DNA from: a virus
Virus record (IMG/VR): IMGVR_UViG_3300042261_000565
Coordinates: 1-39,498 of that record
Length of the DNA stretch: 39,498 nucleotides
Direction: 5' to 3' (one strand)
Made by a program: the position numbers and the translations under genes. This document shows, piece after piece, positions 30,606-38,833 of the stretch (positions within the stretch are counted from its first letter, which is position 1; the number at the start of each line of letters is the position of its first letter). Below the pieces are notes generated by a model. That model saw only the letters and a program-made list of their open reading frames with translations. It searched no databases and had not been told where the DNA came from.

Positions 30606-31610
30606 ATGAAACAATTGCCTTATAATCTCATTGAAAAGTATTTCATTCAATATGCAGGGTTTGCAAAAAAACAATCCAGTAATAAATTAAATGGTTGTTG
30701 TTGGCATTGTAGAGAAGGAAATTCTTGGGGTAAAAAACATAGATTATGGTATTTACCCGATAAAAACATAATACATTGTCACAATTGCTCTACTACGTGG
30801 ACTCCTTTAAATTGGATTAAACAAGTTTCTGGATTATCTTACAAAGAAATCTTACAAGAATCAAATGGTTTCGATCATTTTTATTCTGATGAAGAGGATA
30901 CAGAAATATTTAAAAAATCTAAAAATACACAAACATTACCCACAGATTCTATTAATTTATTTGATCCTATTCAAACAAAATATTATAACGACAACAAAAT
31001 AGTAACTGATGCAGTAAACTATATAAAAAATAGAAAACTGGATACTTGTATAAATAAAACGGAATTATATATAAGTTTAAAAGACTTTATTCACAAAAAC
31101 AGAATATGCATTCCATTTAAAGATAGTGATAATAAAATAAGATATTATCAAACCAGAGCAATTTATCCACACGATGAAAAAGACGGAAGAAAATATCTAT
31201 CAAAGGCTAATTCTGAAAAAACTGTATTTGGTTTGGATAAAATAGACCCAAATTATGAATTTCTTTTTATAACCGAAGGGCCGATAGATAGTATGTTTAT
31301 TGCAAAAAATGGTACATCAATGGCAGGTTTGAAAATAACCGAACATCAAAAATCATTATTAAGCAAATATATAAACTTTGAAAAAATTTGGATATTAGAC
31401 AATCAATTGGATAATGAAAATGTTTTAGATAAATATAATAAACTCATAGAAAATAATGAAAGAATATTTATTTGGCCTAAACGTTATAAAAAATTTAAAG
31501 ATATTAACGAATTGTGTTGTAAAACCAATTTAAATCAAATAAATACAGATTTCTTTATTAACAATTCCTATCAAGGATTGAAAGCTAAATTAGTGTTATC
31601 GGATAATTAA
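30606..31610 (+). CDS. DNA primase with zinc-binding and TOPRIM domains
   Basis: Start taken at ATG 30606 (MKQLPYNL); an in-frame TTG at 30564 lies upstream of the promoter. The 334-residue protein has a zinc site C32/C35...C58/C61 and a TOPRIM domain with FLFITEGPIDSMFI (219-232, Glu224) and WILDNQLDNE (262-271, Asp265). Primases of this build make RNA primers for lagging-strand synthesis. There is no helicase domain, as in T4 gp61. It ends overlapping the convergent gene at 31607. Confidence 0.85.
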   Translation: MKQLPYNLIEKYFIQYAGFAKKQSSNKLNGCCWHCREGNSWGKKHRLWYLPDKNIIHCHNCSTTWTPLNWIKQVSGLSYKEILQESNGFDHFYSDEEDTEIFKKSKNTQTLPTDSINLFDPIQTKYYNDNKIVTDAVNYIKNRKLDTCINKTELYISLKDFIHKNRICIPFKDSDNKIRYYQTRAIYPHDEKDGRKYLSKANSEKTVFGLDKIDPNYEFLFITEGPIDSMFIAKNGTSMAGLKITEHQKSLLSKYINFEKIWILDNQLDNENVLDKYNKLIENNERIFIWPKRYKKFKDINELCCKTNLNQINTDFFINNSYQGLKAKLVLSDN

Positions 31611-32287
31611 AGATTTATAAAATTTCCATCTAAAATAGAAATTGCATCATTAATTGTTAAATCTACTGATTCACCAATAAACTTTTTAAGTGCCATATAT
31701 TGCTTATGATCATATCGAGTTCTTGGATTTATTACCTTTTTGCCAGTAATTTGTTCAAATCTTTTCTGTGCTTTAGGATTAGATTGTACCTTCGTTTTTA
31801 ATTTTCTTAATTGATTTTTATTTAATAACCCAACACTAGGATTAATATTTCTTATATCTTGTTGTGTTAATTGTTCTGGTTGTGGTGCAGGAGTAGCCGC
31901 TGGTGCAGGAGTAGCTGCTAGTGCAGGAGTAGCCGCTGGTGCAGGAGTAGCCGCTGGTGCAGGAGTAGCCGCTGGTGCAGGAGTAGCCGCTGGTGGTGTT
32001 GTTTGTTGTTTATTTGCTATTTGTTTATAATTTATCATTAAAGATGTTAATGTATTATCTAAATCACCAATATTTAACTTAGAAACATAATCATTACCAA
32101 ATAAATTTCTAAGATTATCTCTAAATTCTTTAATAACACTAGATAATTTTGCTTGTCTGTAAGATTCCGTTCTGTCCATACCCGGTGTAGGTTTTAACCA
32201 CGCTCCAACACCTTTAGAACGTGCAACAAATCTATCTAACTTTCCTTCGTATATCAAATTAATATTCTCATCGTCTCTTGTTTGCAT
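31607..32287 (-). CDS. putative virion protein with AATPAP repeats, 226 aa
   Basis: The leader ends in LIYE-G (Ile12-Tyr13-Glu14), a protease-type site. After a helical domain comes a linker of AATPAP repeats encoded by an 18-bp tandem repeat, then a C-terminal helical basic domain (about 160-226). The layout suggests two domains on a flexible spacer. It belongs to a run of genes with similar leaders. Confidence 0.7.
   Translation of the reverse strand: MQTRDDENINLIYEGKLDRFVARSKGVGAWLKPTPGMDRTESYRQAKLSSVIKEFRDNLRNLFGNDYVSKLNIGDLDNTLTSLMINYKQIANKQQTTPPAATPAPAATPAPAATPAPAATPALAATPAPAATPAPQPEQLTQQDIRNINPSVGLLNKNQLRKLKTKVQSNPKAQKRFEQITGKKVINPRTRYDHKQYMALKKFIGESVDLTINDAISILDGNFINL
31884..31991. 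repeat. six tandem 18-bp repeats
   Basis: The unit GGTGCAGGAGTAGCCGCT occurs six times with two or three point changes. It encodes the AATPAP linker of the virion protein at 31607-32287. Such repeats change copy number easily. Confidence 0.95.
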
Positions 32288-32296
32288 TTTAGCTCC

Positions 32297-33199
32297 TTAT
32301 AATGTTGAAGTTGTACCTGATTTTAAATAATTCATTAATGATGTATCTGCTGCTTGCATTCCTCTTTGTAATATATTTCCTCTATCTTCATCTTTCTGAT
32401 AATTTTTTGCATCTGCTTCAGTTAAATACATTATACTAATTCCTGTATTTACTTTACTATATTTACCGTTTTTTAAAAATGTCATTAATCTATCATGTGT
32501 AACCGATAAATTATAATGTGATGATCTTATATCAAGTTTAACAGAATATCTTTTTCTTGAACGTAATTCTTGGTCTAATAATTCAGTAATTTTAAAATAA
32601 TTTTGTTTTTGTGTTGTAATGGCCGCTGAAAATGCATTATATAATAAAATAGGTAATGTTGTGTATCCATATTGATAATTACTACCTATATTGTGTTCAG
32701 TATCTGGTGTTTTAATTTCGCCATTTTCGTCAAAAGGAAATGCTATTTTTTTAATATCAGCTTCAAGTTTTTTTAATTTTTCTGTTTCTATTTTTAAATT
32801 ACCTTCTAATTCTGTTAATTTTTGTTGTGATGCTGTATCTTGTGGATCATGATTAACCTTTGAATTATATACTCTAATCTCATTATTTAATTTAGTAATT
32901 CCCTCTATTATTTTAGCTTCTTCTGCATTTTGTTCTTTTGTTACACTCTCCAATGAATGTGTATTTGCTGCAATGTTAAATTTTTCATACATTGTAGGTA
33001 AAGTTTTTGAACCACCGACTAAATAATAAACATTATTAGCATTAAAATTTTCGTGTGGTTTTATCCACAATCTAGTAGAAGGTGGTAATAAATGATACAA
33101 AGAACTAAAAAATCCTATATTATCTGCTTCTAATAAAATATTTTCGTTTATTTGAAGATCAGATTTAACTTGATTGAGTTTTTGATCAAATTTTCTCAT
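32297..33199 (-). CDS. putative virion protein with cleavable leader, 300 aa
   Basis: The N-terminus has L-L-E (22-24) followed by ADN, a close match to the prohead protease site. A coiled coil spans about 83-150 and the C-terminal part is mixed alpha/beta. No family recognised. It overlaps none of its neighbours and lies within the run 31607-35764 of likely head proteins. Confidence 0.7.
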   Translation of the reverse strand: MRKFDQKLNQVKSDLQINENILLEADNIGFFSSLYHLLPPSTRLWIKPHENFNANNVYYLVGGSKTLPTMYEKFNIAANTHSLESVTKEQNAEEAKIIEGITKLNNEIRVYNSKVNHDPQDTASQQKLTELEGNLKIETEKLKKLEADIKKIAFPFDENGEIKTPDTEHNIGSNYQYGYTTLPILLYNAFSAAITTQKQNYFKITELLDQELRSRKRYSVKLDIRSSHYNLSVTHDRLMTFLKNGKYSKVNTGISIMYLTEADAKNYQKDEDRGNILQRGMQAADTSLMNYLKSGTTSTL

Positions 33200-33204
33200 T
33201 TCTT

Positions 33205-33714
33205 TTATTGGTCGCCATAGTTATATGAATCTGGATCACTTAACGGATCATCATCAATTTCTGGATTTAATCCATAACCTCTAACTTCATCTGGTGTCAT
33301 TCTATCGCTTGAAAGTATGTCAGATTTATCACTTATACCCATAAATCCGCCCTTTGTTTCTCTATAATTTAGCTTATATTTGGGATAATCAGTATCTTCT
33401 ATTCGTTGCAATGCTTCATCAACGGTCATATCACCTGATTTAATTCTAGCTATATAACCCTTTTCTATTGAAATAATAGCATAAGCCTTTCTTTCAAAAG
33501 CATTTAACTCGTCTGGATCAGAATCTTCTTGCCCTAAATCTGGAAGTATACCCAAGGTTTCTTGTGCGTCTAATATTTCTTCTTTAGTAACTTCTTCAAC
33601 GGCAGACAAATCGACATCAGATTCCTCTTTTTCAATATCACCTAAGTCTAAATCTTCTGGTTCTGCTAAAATCGCTTCATTAACCACTAATTTATATAAA
33701 GTATCAAATTTCAT
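33205..33714 (-). CDS. acidic putative virion protein with leader, 169 aa
   Basis: It starts MKFDTLYKLVVNEAIL; the V-N-E (11-13) before Ala is a near match to the cleavage motif. The rest is strongly acidic and Asp-rich at both ends. A CATAAATAATTAAAA late-type box and TAGGAGAT ribosome site lie upstream. Confidence 0.7.
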   Translation of the reverse strand: MKFDTLYKLVVNEAILAEPEDLDLGDIEKEESDVDLSAVEEVTKEEILDAQETLGILPDLGQEDSDPDELNAFERKAYAIISIEKGYIARIKSGDMTVDEALQRIEDTDYPKYKLNYRETKGGFMGISDKSDILSSDRMTPDEVRGYGLNPEIDDDPLSDPDSYNYGDQ

Positions 33715-33734
33715 ATAATATCTCCTATTTTAAT

Positions 33735-33742
33735 TATTTATG
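33735..33742 (-). promoter_or_regulatory. late-type promoter variant CATAAATA
   Basis: CATAAATA followed by ATTAAAA, 20 bases before the ATG at 33714, on the minus strand. Confidence 0.5.
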
Positions 33743-34352
33743 TAAAAGCGTTTGTAATTAACGAATCTTCTGCACAATATGCCTGTCCATCAGTATTTAT
33801 ATATAATTTCATCATTTGTATTTTTTCTTGTACATTTCCGAATATTTCTATCATTGGCGGCGATCCAGATGGTTCGTTAAATGGAAATATCCAAGGTTTA
33901 TTTTTTGTATAAGTTTCTAATATTACACTATAAAAATTATCAAATTCTGTATCAGTGTTGCCTTCTTGTTTGTTGGATAAACACAAATAAAAAATAACAT
34001 CATAAAATGTCATTGATTGTTTAGCCAACATTATTGCTCTTTGTATAAAAAGATCATCAAATTCTTCATTGCCTTTGGAAGCATTCCAAAATATACTTAC
34101 CAAAGAATCCAACGTGCTATACGTATGTAAAATATTTTTAGTTTTGTTAAATTCCATTGCTTTGTCTATTCTATCATTTAATAATTTATATTGCTTATTA
34201 GCCAATGTTTCATTATCTGGATATGTTAAATCTTTATTAAGATTAATCTCTGGTTTAACCTCAACTATTTCATACATAGGCCATTCTTTAATAAGTTGGG
34301 ATATAAATTCGTTTGTGTCATTTTGACGCACACCGCATAATGCTATTCTCAT
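33738..34352 (-). CDS. P-loop NTPase-like protein with degenerate Walker A
   Basis: The start RIALCGVRQNDTNEFI has the strand and Gly of a P-loop, but the GK(S/T) residues are D-T-N. Later YDVIFYLCLSN (about 118-128) and MIEIFGNVQEKIQMM (about 168-182) follow the order of NadR-type AAA ATPase/kinase domains. It may bind no nucleotide, or act as a structural relic of a kinase. It is located between a secreted nuclease gene and head-type genes. Confidence 0.6.
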   Translation of the reverse strand: MRIALCGVRQNDTNEFISQLIKEWPMYEIVEVKPEINLNKDLTYPDNETLANKQYKLLNDRIDKAMEFNKTKNILHTYSTLDSLVSIFWNASKGNEEFDDLFIQRAIMLAKQSMTFYDVIFYLCLSNKQEGNTDTEFDNFYSVILETYTKNKPWIFPFNEPSGSPPMIEIFGNVQEKIQMMKLYINTDGQAYCAEDSLITNAFT

Positions 34353-34361
34353 AATTCTCCT

Positions 34362-34835
34362 TTAATAATTTTTATATACTGCTTCACCATTTTCTACTAT
34401 TTTTTTATTTATATTAATTCCATCCAAATAAATAGTTACAATATATCTTCCATATTTATCAGTTTCCTCGTCTTCCGTTTTTATTACAACTTCTTTATCT
34501 TGAATAAGTTTTGTTAAAAATTCTTTGGATTTATGTCCATTATTATCCTTATCGTTTTTCATTTCAGGCGCATTAATTCCAAACAATCTAAATCTTTTTT
34601 GAATTTTAACATTAAAACCTAAATCTACTAACATATCTACTGTATCACCGTCTACTACTTTTACCACTTTCGCCTTATGATAAAAATCGAATTGTATTGC
34701 TGATCTCCAATAGTTTGTTGATGCTATATTGCCTGAATAACAATAATTTGTTGTAACTGTTGTAAAATCATTTATTTGTGAATAACCTGAAAGAGATAAA
34801 AATATACTAAAGATAAAAATTATTATAAATTTCAT
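34362..34835 (-). CDS. secreted staphylococcal-nuclease-like (SNase) protein
   Basis: Start taken at ATG 34835, preceded by AAAAGG; a GTG six bases upstream is less likely. A signal peptide (residues 1-19) directs export. The SNase domain shows VVDGDTVDMLVD, RLFGINAPE and DKYGRYIVTIYLDG. The calcium-binding Asp of the DxPE-type motif is Asn here (INAPE). It may degrade nucleic acid in the periplasm or be carried by the virion. Confidence 0.87.
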   Translation of the reverse strand: MKFIIIFIFSIFLSLSGYSQINDFTTVTTNYCYSGNIASTNYWRSAIQFDFYHKAKVVKVVDGDTVDMLVDLGFNVKIQKRFRLFGINAPEMKNDKDNNGHKSKEFLTKLIQDKEVVIKTEDEETDKYGRYIVTIYLDGININKKIVENGEAVYKNY

Positions 34836-34880
34836 AAACACCTTTTAATAATTTATAATAATTTTTAATAATTCAAGTTA

Positions 34881-35426
34881 TTAAGGTATATATTTAGAAT
34901 TTAAACCAATAACATTAACTATTTTATCATAAATTTCTTTTGCGTTTTCTACAGTAACTTCTGAAATTCTTGATATATCAGCATATTCTGGTTCTTGTGG
35001 AGATTTGTCAACATCATACAAAGCTTTTAATGCAATTGTTACCATATCAATTAAATCGTTACCTTCTACTGGAGTTTTAGAACCTTTTCCAAAATTTTTA
35101 TTAAAATGTTTTTGTGCATCTGTAGGTAAATTAGATTGAATAATTTGTAAAAATTTATAAACATTTTCGTTTGTAATTTTAGTATTTGACATTCCTGTAT
35201 ATTTATTTAACTTAGGTTTTGTTTTAAAAGCATCTAAAATAGTTTGTGTTATTGCAGCAAAGGCTGGTGATGACGGTTGTTTTTGTACAGGAGGAGCAGG
35301 AGGAGGGGGTGTATCTGATGTTCCTGCGGGGGCTGGTGGTGCTGGTGCTCCTGCTTGTGCCGCATTAACATCGTCAGCTTCTAATAACATTTTATATTTA
35401 TCAATACTTTTATCAAATAATCTCAT
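34881..35426 (-). CDS. putative virion protein with leader and Pro/Ala linker, 181 aa
   Basis: L-L-E (14-16) before Ala-Asp fits the prohead protease site. A Pro/Ala-rich linker follows (about 25-52), then a helical domain (about 55-181). The build (leader, flexible linker, folded domain) is shared with 35429-35764 and 31607-32287. Confidence 0.7.
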   Translation of the reverse strand: MRLFDKSIDKYKMLLEADDVNAAQAGAPAPPAPAGTSDTPPPPAPPVQKQPSSPAFAAITQTILDAFKTKPKLNKYTGMSNTKITNENVYKFLQIIQSNLPTDAQKHFNKNFGKGSKTPVEGNDLIDMVTIALKALYDVDKSPQEPEYADISRISEVTVENAKEIYDKIVNVIGLNSKYIP

Positions 35427-35428
35427 TA

Positions 35429-35764
35429 TTATACCTTTGTTGTAACCTGTTGTTGCATTGGTTGTTGTGTATTGGTTTGAACCTGTTGTTGTGGTTGATT
35501 TTTTGTTATATAATCTTGTAAAGCTTTTTGTAAATTAGGGTCTTTTTGAATTTTTGAAAGTATATCTGGTAAATTTTGTGCTGTAACTTGTACATCCGTT
35601 GGCTTTGCAACTGGTTGTTGTGTTGGTTGAGCAGTTGCTTGTGTTCCTGCTACTGGTGCTGTTTGTGTGGTAGATGTTGTTTGTGGTTTTGATGCATTTG
35701 GAGCAGATTGTAATGCAGCTTCATATAATTTCATTTTTTGTTCTATTAATTTATCGAATTTCAT
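35429..35764 (-). CDS. putative virion protein with leader, Gln/Thr-rich, 111 aa
   Basis: L-Y-E (13-15) before Ala-Ala fits the protease site. The rest is low-complexity Gln, Thr, Pro and Ala around a short helical part (about 55-88). A TATAAATAGTTAAAA box and CAGGAGATT ribosome site precede it. Confidence 0.7.
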   Translation of the reverse strand: MKFDKLIEQKMKLYEAALQSAPNASKPQTTSTTQTAPVAGTQATAQPTQQPVAKPTDVQVTAQNLPDILSKIQKDPNLQKALQDYITKNQPQQQVQTNTQQPMQQQVTTKV

Positions 35765-35786
35765 TTTTTAAATCTCCTGTTTTAAC

Positions 35787-35794
35787 TATTTATA
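35787..35794 (-). promoter_or_regulatory. TATAAATA late-type promoter
   Basis: Exact octamer followed by GTTAAAA, 22 bases before the ATG at 35764. Confidence 0.6.
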
Positions 35795-35864
35795 TAAAAT
35801 AATATCTTTTTCAAAGACAAAATTAGATATTATGTGTGTTCAGCGAAGGTATGGCTTTATAAAA

Positions 35865-35921
35865 CCTTTTCTTTTTGTTTCTTTCTTTCTTATATATTCT
35901 TTCTTTCTTTCTTTTTCTTTT
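35865..35921. repeat. polypyrimidine/polypurine tract
   Basis: A CTTT/TTTC-rich tract, pure purine on the minus strand apart from a TATATA interruption. It lies in the 239-base gap between genes at 35764 and 36004. The rest of that gap holds only very AT-rich DNA and the late promoter. Confidence 0.85.
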
Positions 35922-36003
35922 AGAATTTTATAAAAGTTTTATATTATATATTATAAATCTTATAAATATTAAAAAAGCTTAAAGCCAGGATTTTTTTATT
36001 GAT

Positions 36004-36408
36004 TTAGAATCTGTTTATCTTGTAAAACACTTCTTGTATCAAATCAGGATTCGTCAGCAATGCCTCTCGCTTGCCCAAGAAAATTCGATCAGGGCATAAC
36101 CCGCGCAAAGACCTTAACTGAGGTTTTAAGAATTTTCTAAGGGCTTCCAAGTCTATGTACTCCAATTCTCCCTCAACAATGTTCGGAAATATAACAAAAA
36201 CATCTTTAATTAATGGATCATTGGATTTGTGTTTCAAAATAAAATAAGATATAAAATTAATAAAAATTTGTTTAACTTCTCTTTTTTTTAAATTTACTTG
36301 ACCATTTTCAAATAAACCATAAGCGTAAATAGAATCCATGATCGTGTTATGGATTTTATTTTTATAAAAAAGATTAAAATCAATTAGATTGATATTATAA
36401 TTCACCAT
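36004..36408 (-). CDS. hypothetical protein, 134 aa
   Basis: Not recognised. The protein is helical and basic, with an aromatic-rich start and an Arg-rich C-terminal third (RSLRGLCPDRIFLGKRE). No ribosome site is obvious. Confidence 0.65.
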   Translation of the reverse strand: MVNYNINLIDFNLFYKNKIHNTIMDSIYAYGLFENGQVNLKKREVKQIFINFISYFILKHKSNDPLIKDVFVIFPNIVEGELEYIDLEALRKFLKPQLRSLRGLCPDRIFLGKREALLTNPDLIQEVFYKINRF

Positions 36409-36425
36409 GATAATATCATAGCATA

Positions 36426-36887
36426 TTATTTAAATGATTCAAGAATAGTCTTTTCAATTAATTCCGATGGAAGTCCATTGGTTTTTGCTTCCATTAAACA
36501 ATCTTTAAATCTTTTTGAAATTATTGAAAGTTCTGATTTAAATTGCAACTCCTTTTCGTATAATTCAATTGGAAGATTTGAAGTATTTACTAGACGTTCT
36601 AAGAAAACAGAAGTATTTAATATATCTATTTTATTACCAACAAGTTTTTTTAATTTTGTGATATAAGCATCAATTGCAGTAAAAGCTAATTTTTCGTCAA
36701 TTGTTATTGGTCTTTTTAATTGATTTCCGTTTTCGTCAATAATCCCAAGTTTAAAAGCCTGTGAATTTATAAATGGTTCTTCCATTTTTTTCATCAAATA
36801 AGAAGTTAAAAAAGATTCATTTAAATTTAATGAATATTCTGATTCTGGAGAATTTCCACATAAAATACATTTTTCTTTATTTTTCAT
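36426..36887 (-). CDS. virion-associated protein of T4-like type, 153 aa
   Basis: After a zinc-knuckle-like start (CILCG) it has LNESFLTSYLMKKMEEPF (22-39) and AFKLGIIDENGNQLKRP (44-60), a segment known from structural-region proteins of many T4-like phages. L-N-E at 22-24 fits the protease motif, so the Cys-rich leader may be removed. A CTAAATAATT box lies 3 bases before the ATG. Confidence 0.7.
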   Translation of the reverse strand: MKNKEKCILCGNSPESEYSLNLNESFLTSYLMKKMEEPFINSQAFKLGIIDENGNQLKRPITIDEKLAFTAIDAYITKLKKLVGNKIDILNTSVFLERLVNTSNLPIELYEKELQFKSELSIISKRFKDCLMEAKTNGLPSELIEKTILESFK

Positions 36888-36901
36888 TTGAATTATTTAG
36901 T

Positions 36902-37588
36902 TTATTTATTTGACTTTTCAACAAGTTTAAATTCCAATGGAATGATTCCTATGCACATTTTTAAATTATTTTCCGGTGGTGCAAATGGTGATAATTTTAA
37001 TATTAATGAAATACATTCTTTTTCTAAAAGCTTATTATTTTTGTCTGAAGCTGATACAAGTTTAATAATTTCACCTTTTTCATTTATTCCAATACACAAA
37101 ATAATATTACCTGATATATTGTTTCTTAATGAGTTTTTAGGGTATTTTATTTTATTTTGTATAATATTTCTAACTATATTTAAATATAATAATTCGTTTG
37201 TATTAGAAAAATTAGAAAATAATTCGCTTTTAAAAGAATCATTATTAAAATAATAACTATTAAAATAATAACTATTTGTAATACTATTTATAACACGATT
37301 ATTATGTGGAATAATTTGTTTTATATCATCTGAATAAACCAAAGATTCTTTAAAATTGCTAATTTGTGATATTTCAGTTTGAATGTCGAAACTATAACAC
37401 GAATTTCTCTCAACAATATCTAATTTAACTTCTTCAATCGAATTTATATTTAAATATTCTAAATAAATTGGTTTATAATAATTTATATTAATATTTCTAA
37501 TATAACCTAATATAAAAATATTAAAAAATATCAGAACAATTAAATGAATTATTATTGAAATTAAAAACGAAAAATTAAATCTTTTCAT
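36902..37588 (-). CDS. TonB-like protein
   Basis: Residues 7-29 form one N-terminal membrane helix after a short basic start. The C-terminal domain (about 134-223) matches TonB: YLNIVRNIIQNKIKYP (135-150, with the YP typical of TonB), GNIILCIGINEKGEI, LLEKECISLILKLSPFAPP and IPLEF. The long Pro-rich spacer of cellular TonB is replaced by an Asn/Ser/Tyr-rich stretch. TonB couples inner-membrane energy to outer-membrane receptors; a phage copy could alter receptors or block other phages. It overlaps the HNH gene by ATGA. Confidence 0.8.
   Translation of the reverse strand: MKRFNFSFLISIIIHLIVLIFFNIFILGYIRNININYYKPIYLEYLNINSIEEVKLDIVERNSCYSFDIQTEISQISNFKESLVYSDDIKQIIPHNNRVINSITNSYYFNSYYFNNDSFKSELFSNFSNTNELLYLNIVRNIIQNKIKYPKNSLRNNISGNIILCIGINEKGEIIKLVSASDKNNKLLEKECISLILKLSPFAPPENNLKMCIGIIPLEFKLVEKSNK
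37244..37273. repeat. 15-bp tandem duplication
   Basis: ATTAAAATAATAACT occurs twice in tandem inside the TonB-like gene and encodes a doubled SYYFN-type stretch in its spacer region. Confidence 0.9.
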
Positions 37589-37995
37589 TTCAACAATATT
37601 TCTAAATTTTTAATAATATTTTCTAAATATTCTGTAGTTAAATCAACATTATTTTGATAATTTTTTAATAAATATTCATAACGTTCTGGATATTTTTGTC
37701 TAAACCATTCTGAAAAAATAATACCACCTTTATGCGCTCCAGTTGAGGAAAATTTATGACACCAAGAACATAAACTTACCCCATTTTCGATATCCCAGGA
37801 TAAATTATGATTTTCCCGTCCTACAACATGATGTGCATTTAAAATTGTTGGCCTTCCTCTTTTATTAAGTTCTTTATATTTTATACCACAAAGTTCACAA
37901 TATCCTTTGTTTCGAACAATTTCAGACCACAATTTCCATGCTTGTTTTTTTAATTTGAAAATAGAAGGTTTTTTTATTTTTTTATTCTTTTTCAT
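37585..37995 (-). CDS. HNH endonuclease
   Basis: The 136-residue protein has CELCG (about 33-37), LNAHHVVGRENHN with the catalytic His, NGVSLCSWCH, and a later HKGG with EWF. This is a complete HNH nuclease core with a zinc site. Similar free-standing HNH genes occur in T4-like phages as mobile genes or packaging helpers. It overlaps the TonB-like gene by four bases, so both are translated together. Confidence 0.87.
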   Translation of the reverse strand: MKKNKKIKKPSIFKLKKQAWKLWSEIVRNKGYCELCGIKYKELNKRGRPTILNAHHVVGRENHNLSWDIENGVSLCSWCHKFSSTGAHKGGIIFSEWFRQKYPERYEYLLKNYQNNVDLTTEYLENIIKNLEILLK

Positions 37996-38009
37996 GTAGA
38001 TATTTACAA

Positions 38010-38783
38010 TTAAATGTCTAATTTCAATTGAGGTTCTGGTTTAGGCTTGGGTTGTGGATGTGTTTTATCAAAAAGTTTCTGTTTCAATTCCGGTGTCAGT
38101 TCAAAGGCTTCATAATTTGATGACATATCTCTGGTTTTGTGTTTATATGATCCAATGGCTTGTTTAGGCGAATATCCCCATGCTGTTACAAAACCATGAA
38201 AATTATTTACGTCTTTATGATTTATAATATATTCCCCATTTTTTAATAAAACATAACGAATTCTAGGTGTATGTGCTTCATTAACTAAAGTTCTACGAAT
38301 TATTGGAATTTTATCTTTTTTCTTTTTCTTTTTAGATTTTTTATCGGTGGCTTGAGGAATTACCATTCGTGCATCGCCTGTAGCATAAGTATCGCCACTA
38401 AATTGTGTGGAGGTTGCAGTTACATTGGAACCAAACATACTTCCACCTCCACCTGCCATCGTATTTTCTTTCAATTCTTTCTCTTTGTCCAATTCTGCTA
38501 CAATATCTTTAAAAGATTTTTTAACACCTTTTTTAAGCCTTTTCTCAGCAGTATCCAACTCGTCATAATATTTTGAAGATATTTTATCATCTTTTTTAAT
38601 AGGAAACTCGGACATATGCTGTTTAGCAATAGTTTCAGCTTTTTTTGAATCTGTGGTATGCTCTTTTTCTACATTTGCACCTTTTTTAACAACTTTTGAA
38701 TCAAAATCAGATGTTTTTGTATGTAAAAGATTAACCTTTTCTATTAAATTACTTTTAAAAATATTTAAAAAATTCATTGACAT
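38010..38783 (-). CDS. putative head protein sharing a segment with the capsid protein
   Basis: The 257-residue protein starts with L-I-E (13-15), a possible cleavage site. Near residues 125-137 it contains FSGDTYATGDAR, identical to the capsid protein's N-terminal region, and then IPIIRRT, matching IPMIRRT there, but split by an insertion of KKSKKKKKKDK type. The C-terminal part has a folded domain (about 170-235) and a Pro/Lys tail. It may contact or mimic the capsid protein in the prohead. TACTAAATAC lies upstream as a possible late box. Confidence 0.7.
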   Translation of the reverse strand: MSMNFLNIFKSNLIEKVNLLHTKTSDFDSKVVKKGANVEKEHTTDSKKAETIAKQHMSEFPIKKDDKISSKYYDELDTAEKRLKKGVKKSFKDIVAELDKEKELKENTMAGGGGSMFGSNVTATSTQFSGDTYATGDARMVIPQATDKKSKKKKKKDKIPIIRRTLVNEAHTPRIRYVLLKNGEYIINHKDVNNFHGFVTAWGYSPKQAIGSYKHKTRDMSSNYEAFELTPELKQKLFDKTHPQPKPKPEPQLKLDI

Positions 38784-38833
38784 TACCTTTGTTTATGATA
38801 TTCTCTAAGTATTTAGTAGGATTATAAACAAAT

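Noticed and set aside
35865-35921. CRISPR-like or satellite repeat
   Set aside because: There are no regular spacers and no repeat longer than a few bases; it is a simple CTTT tract.
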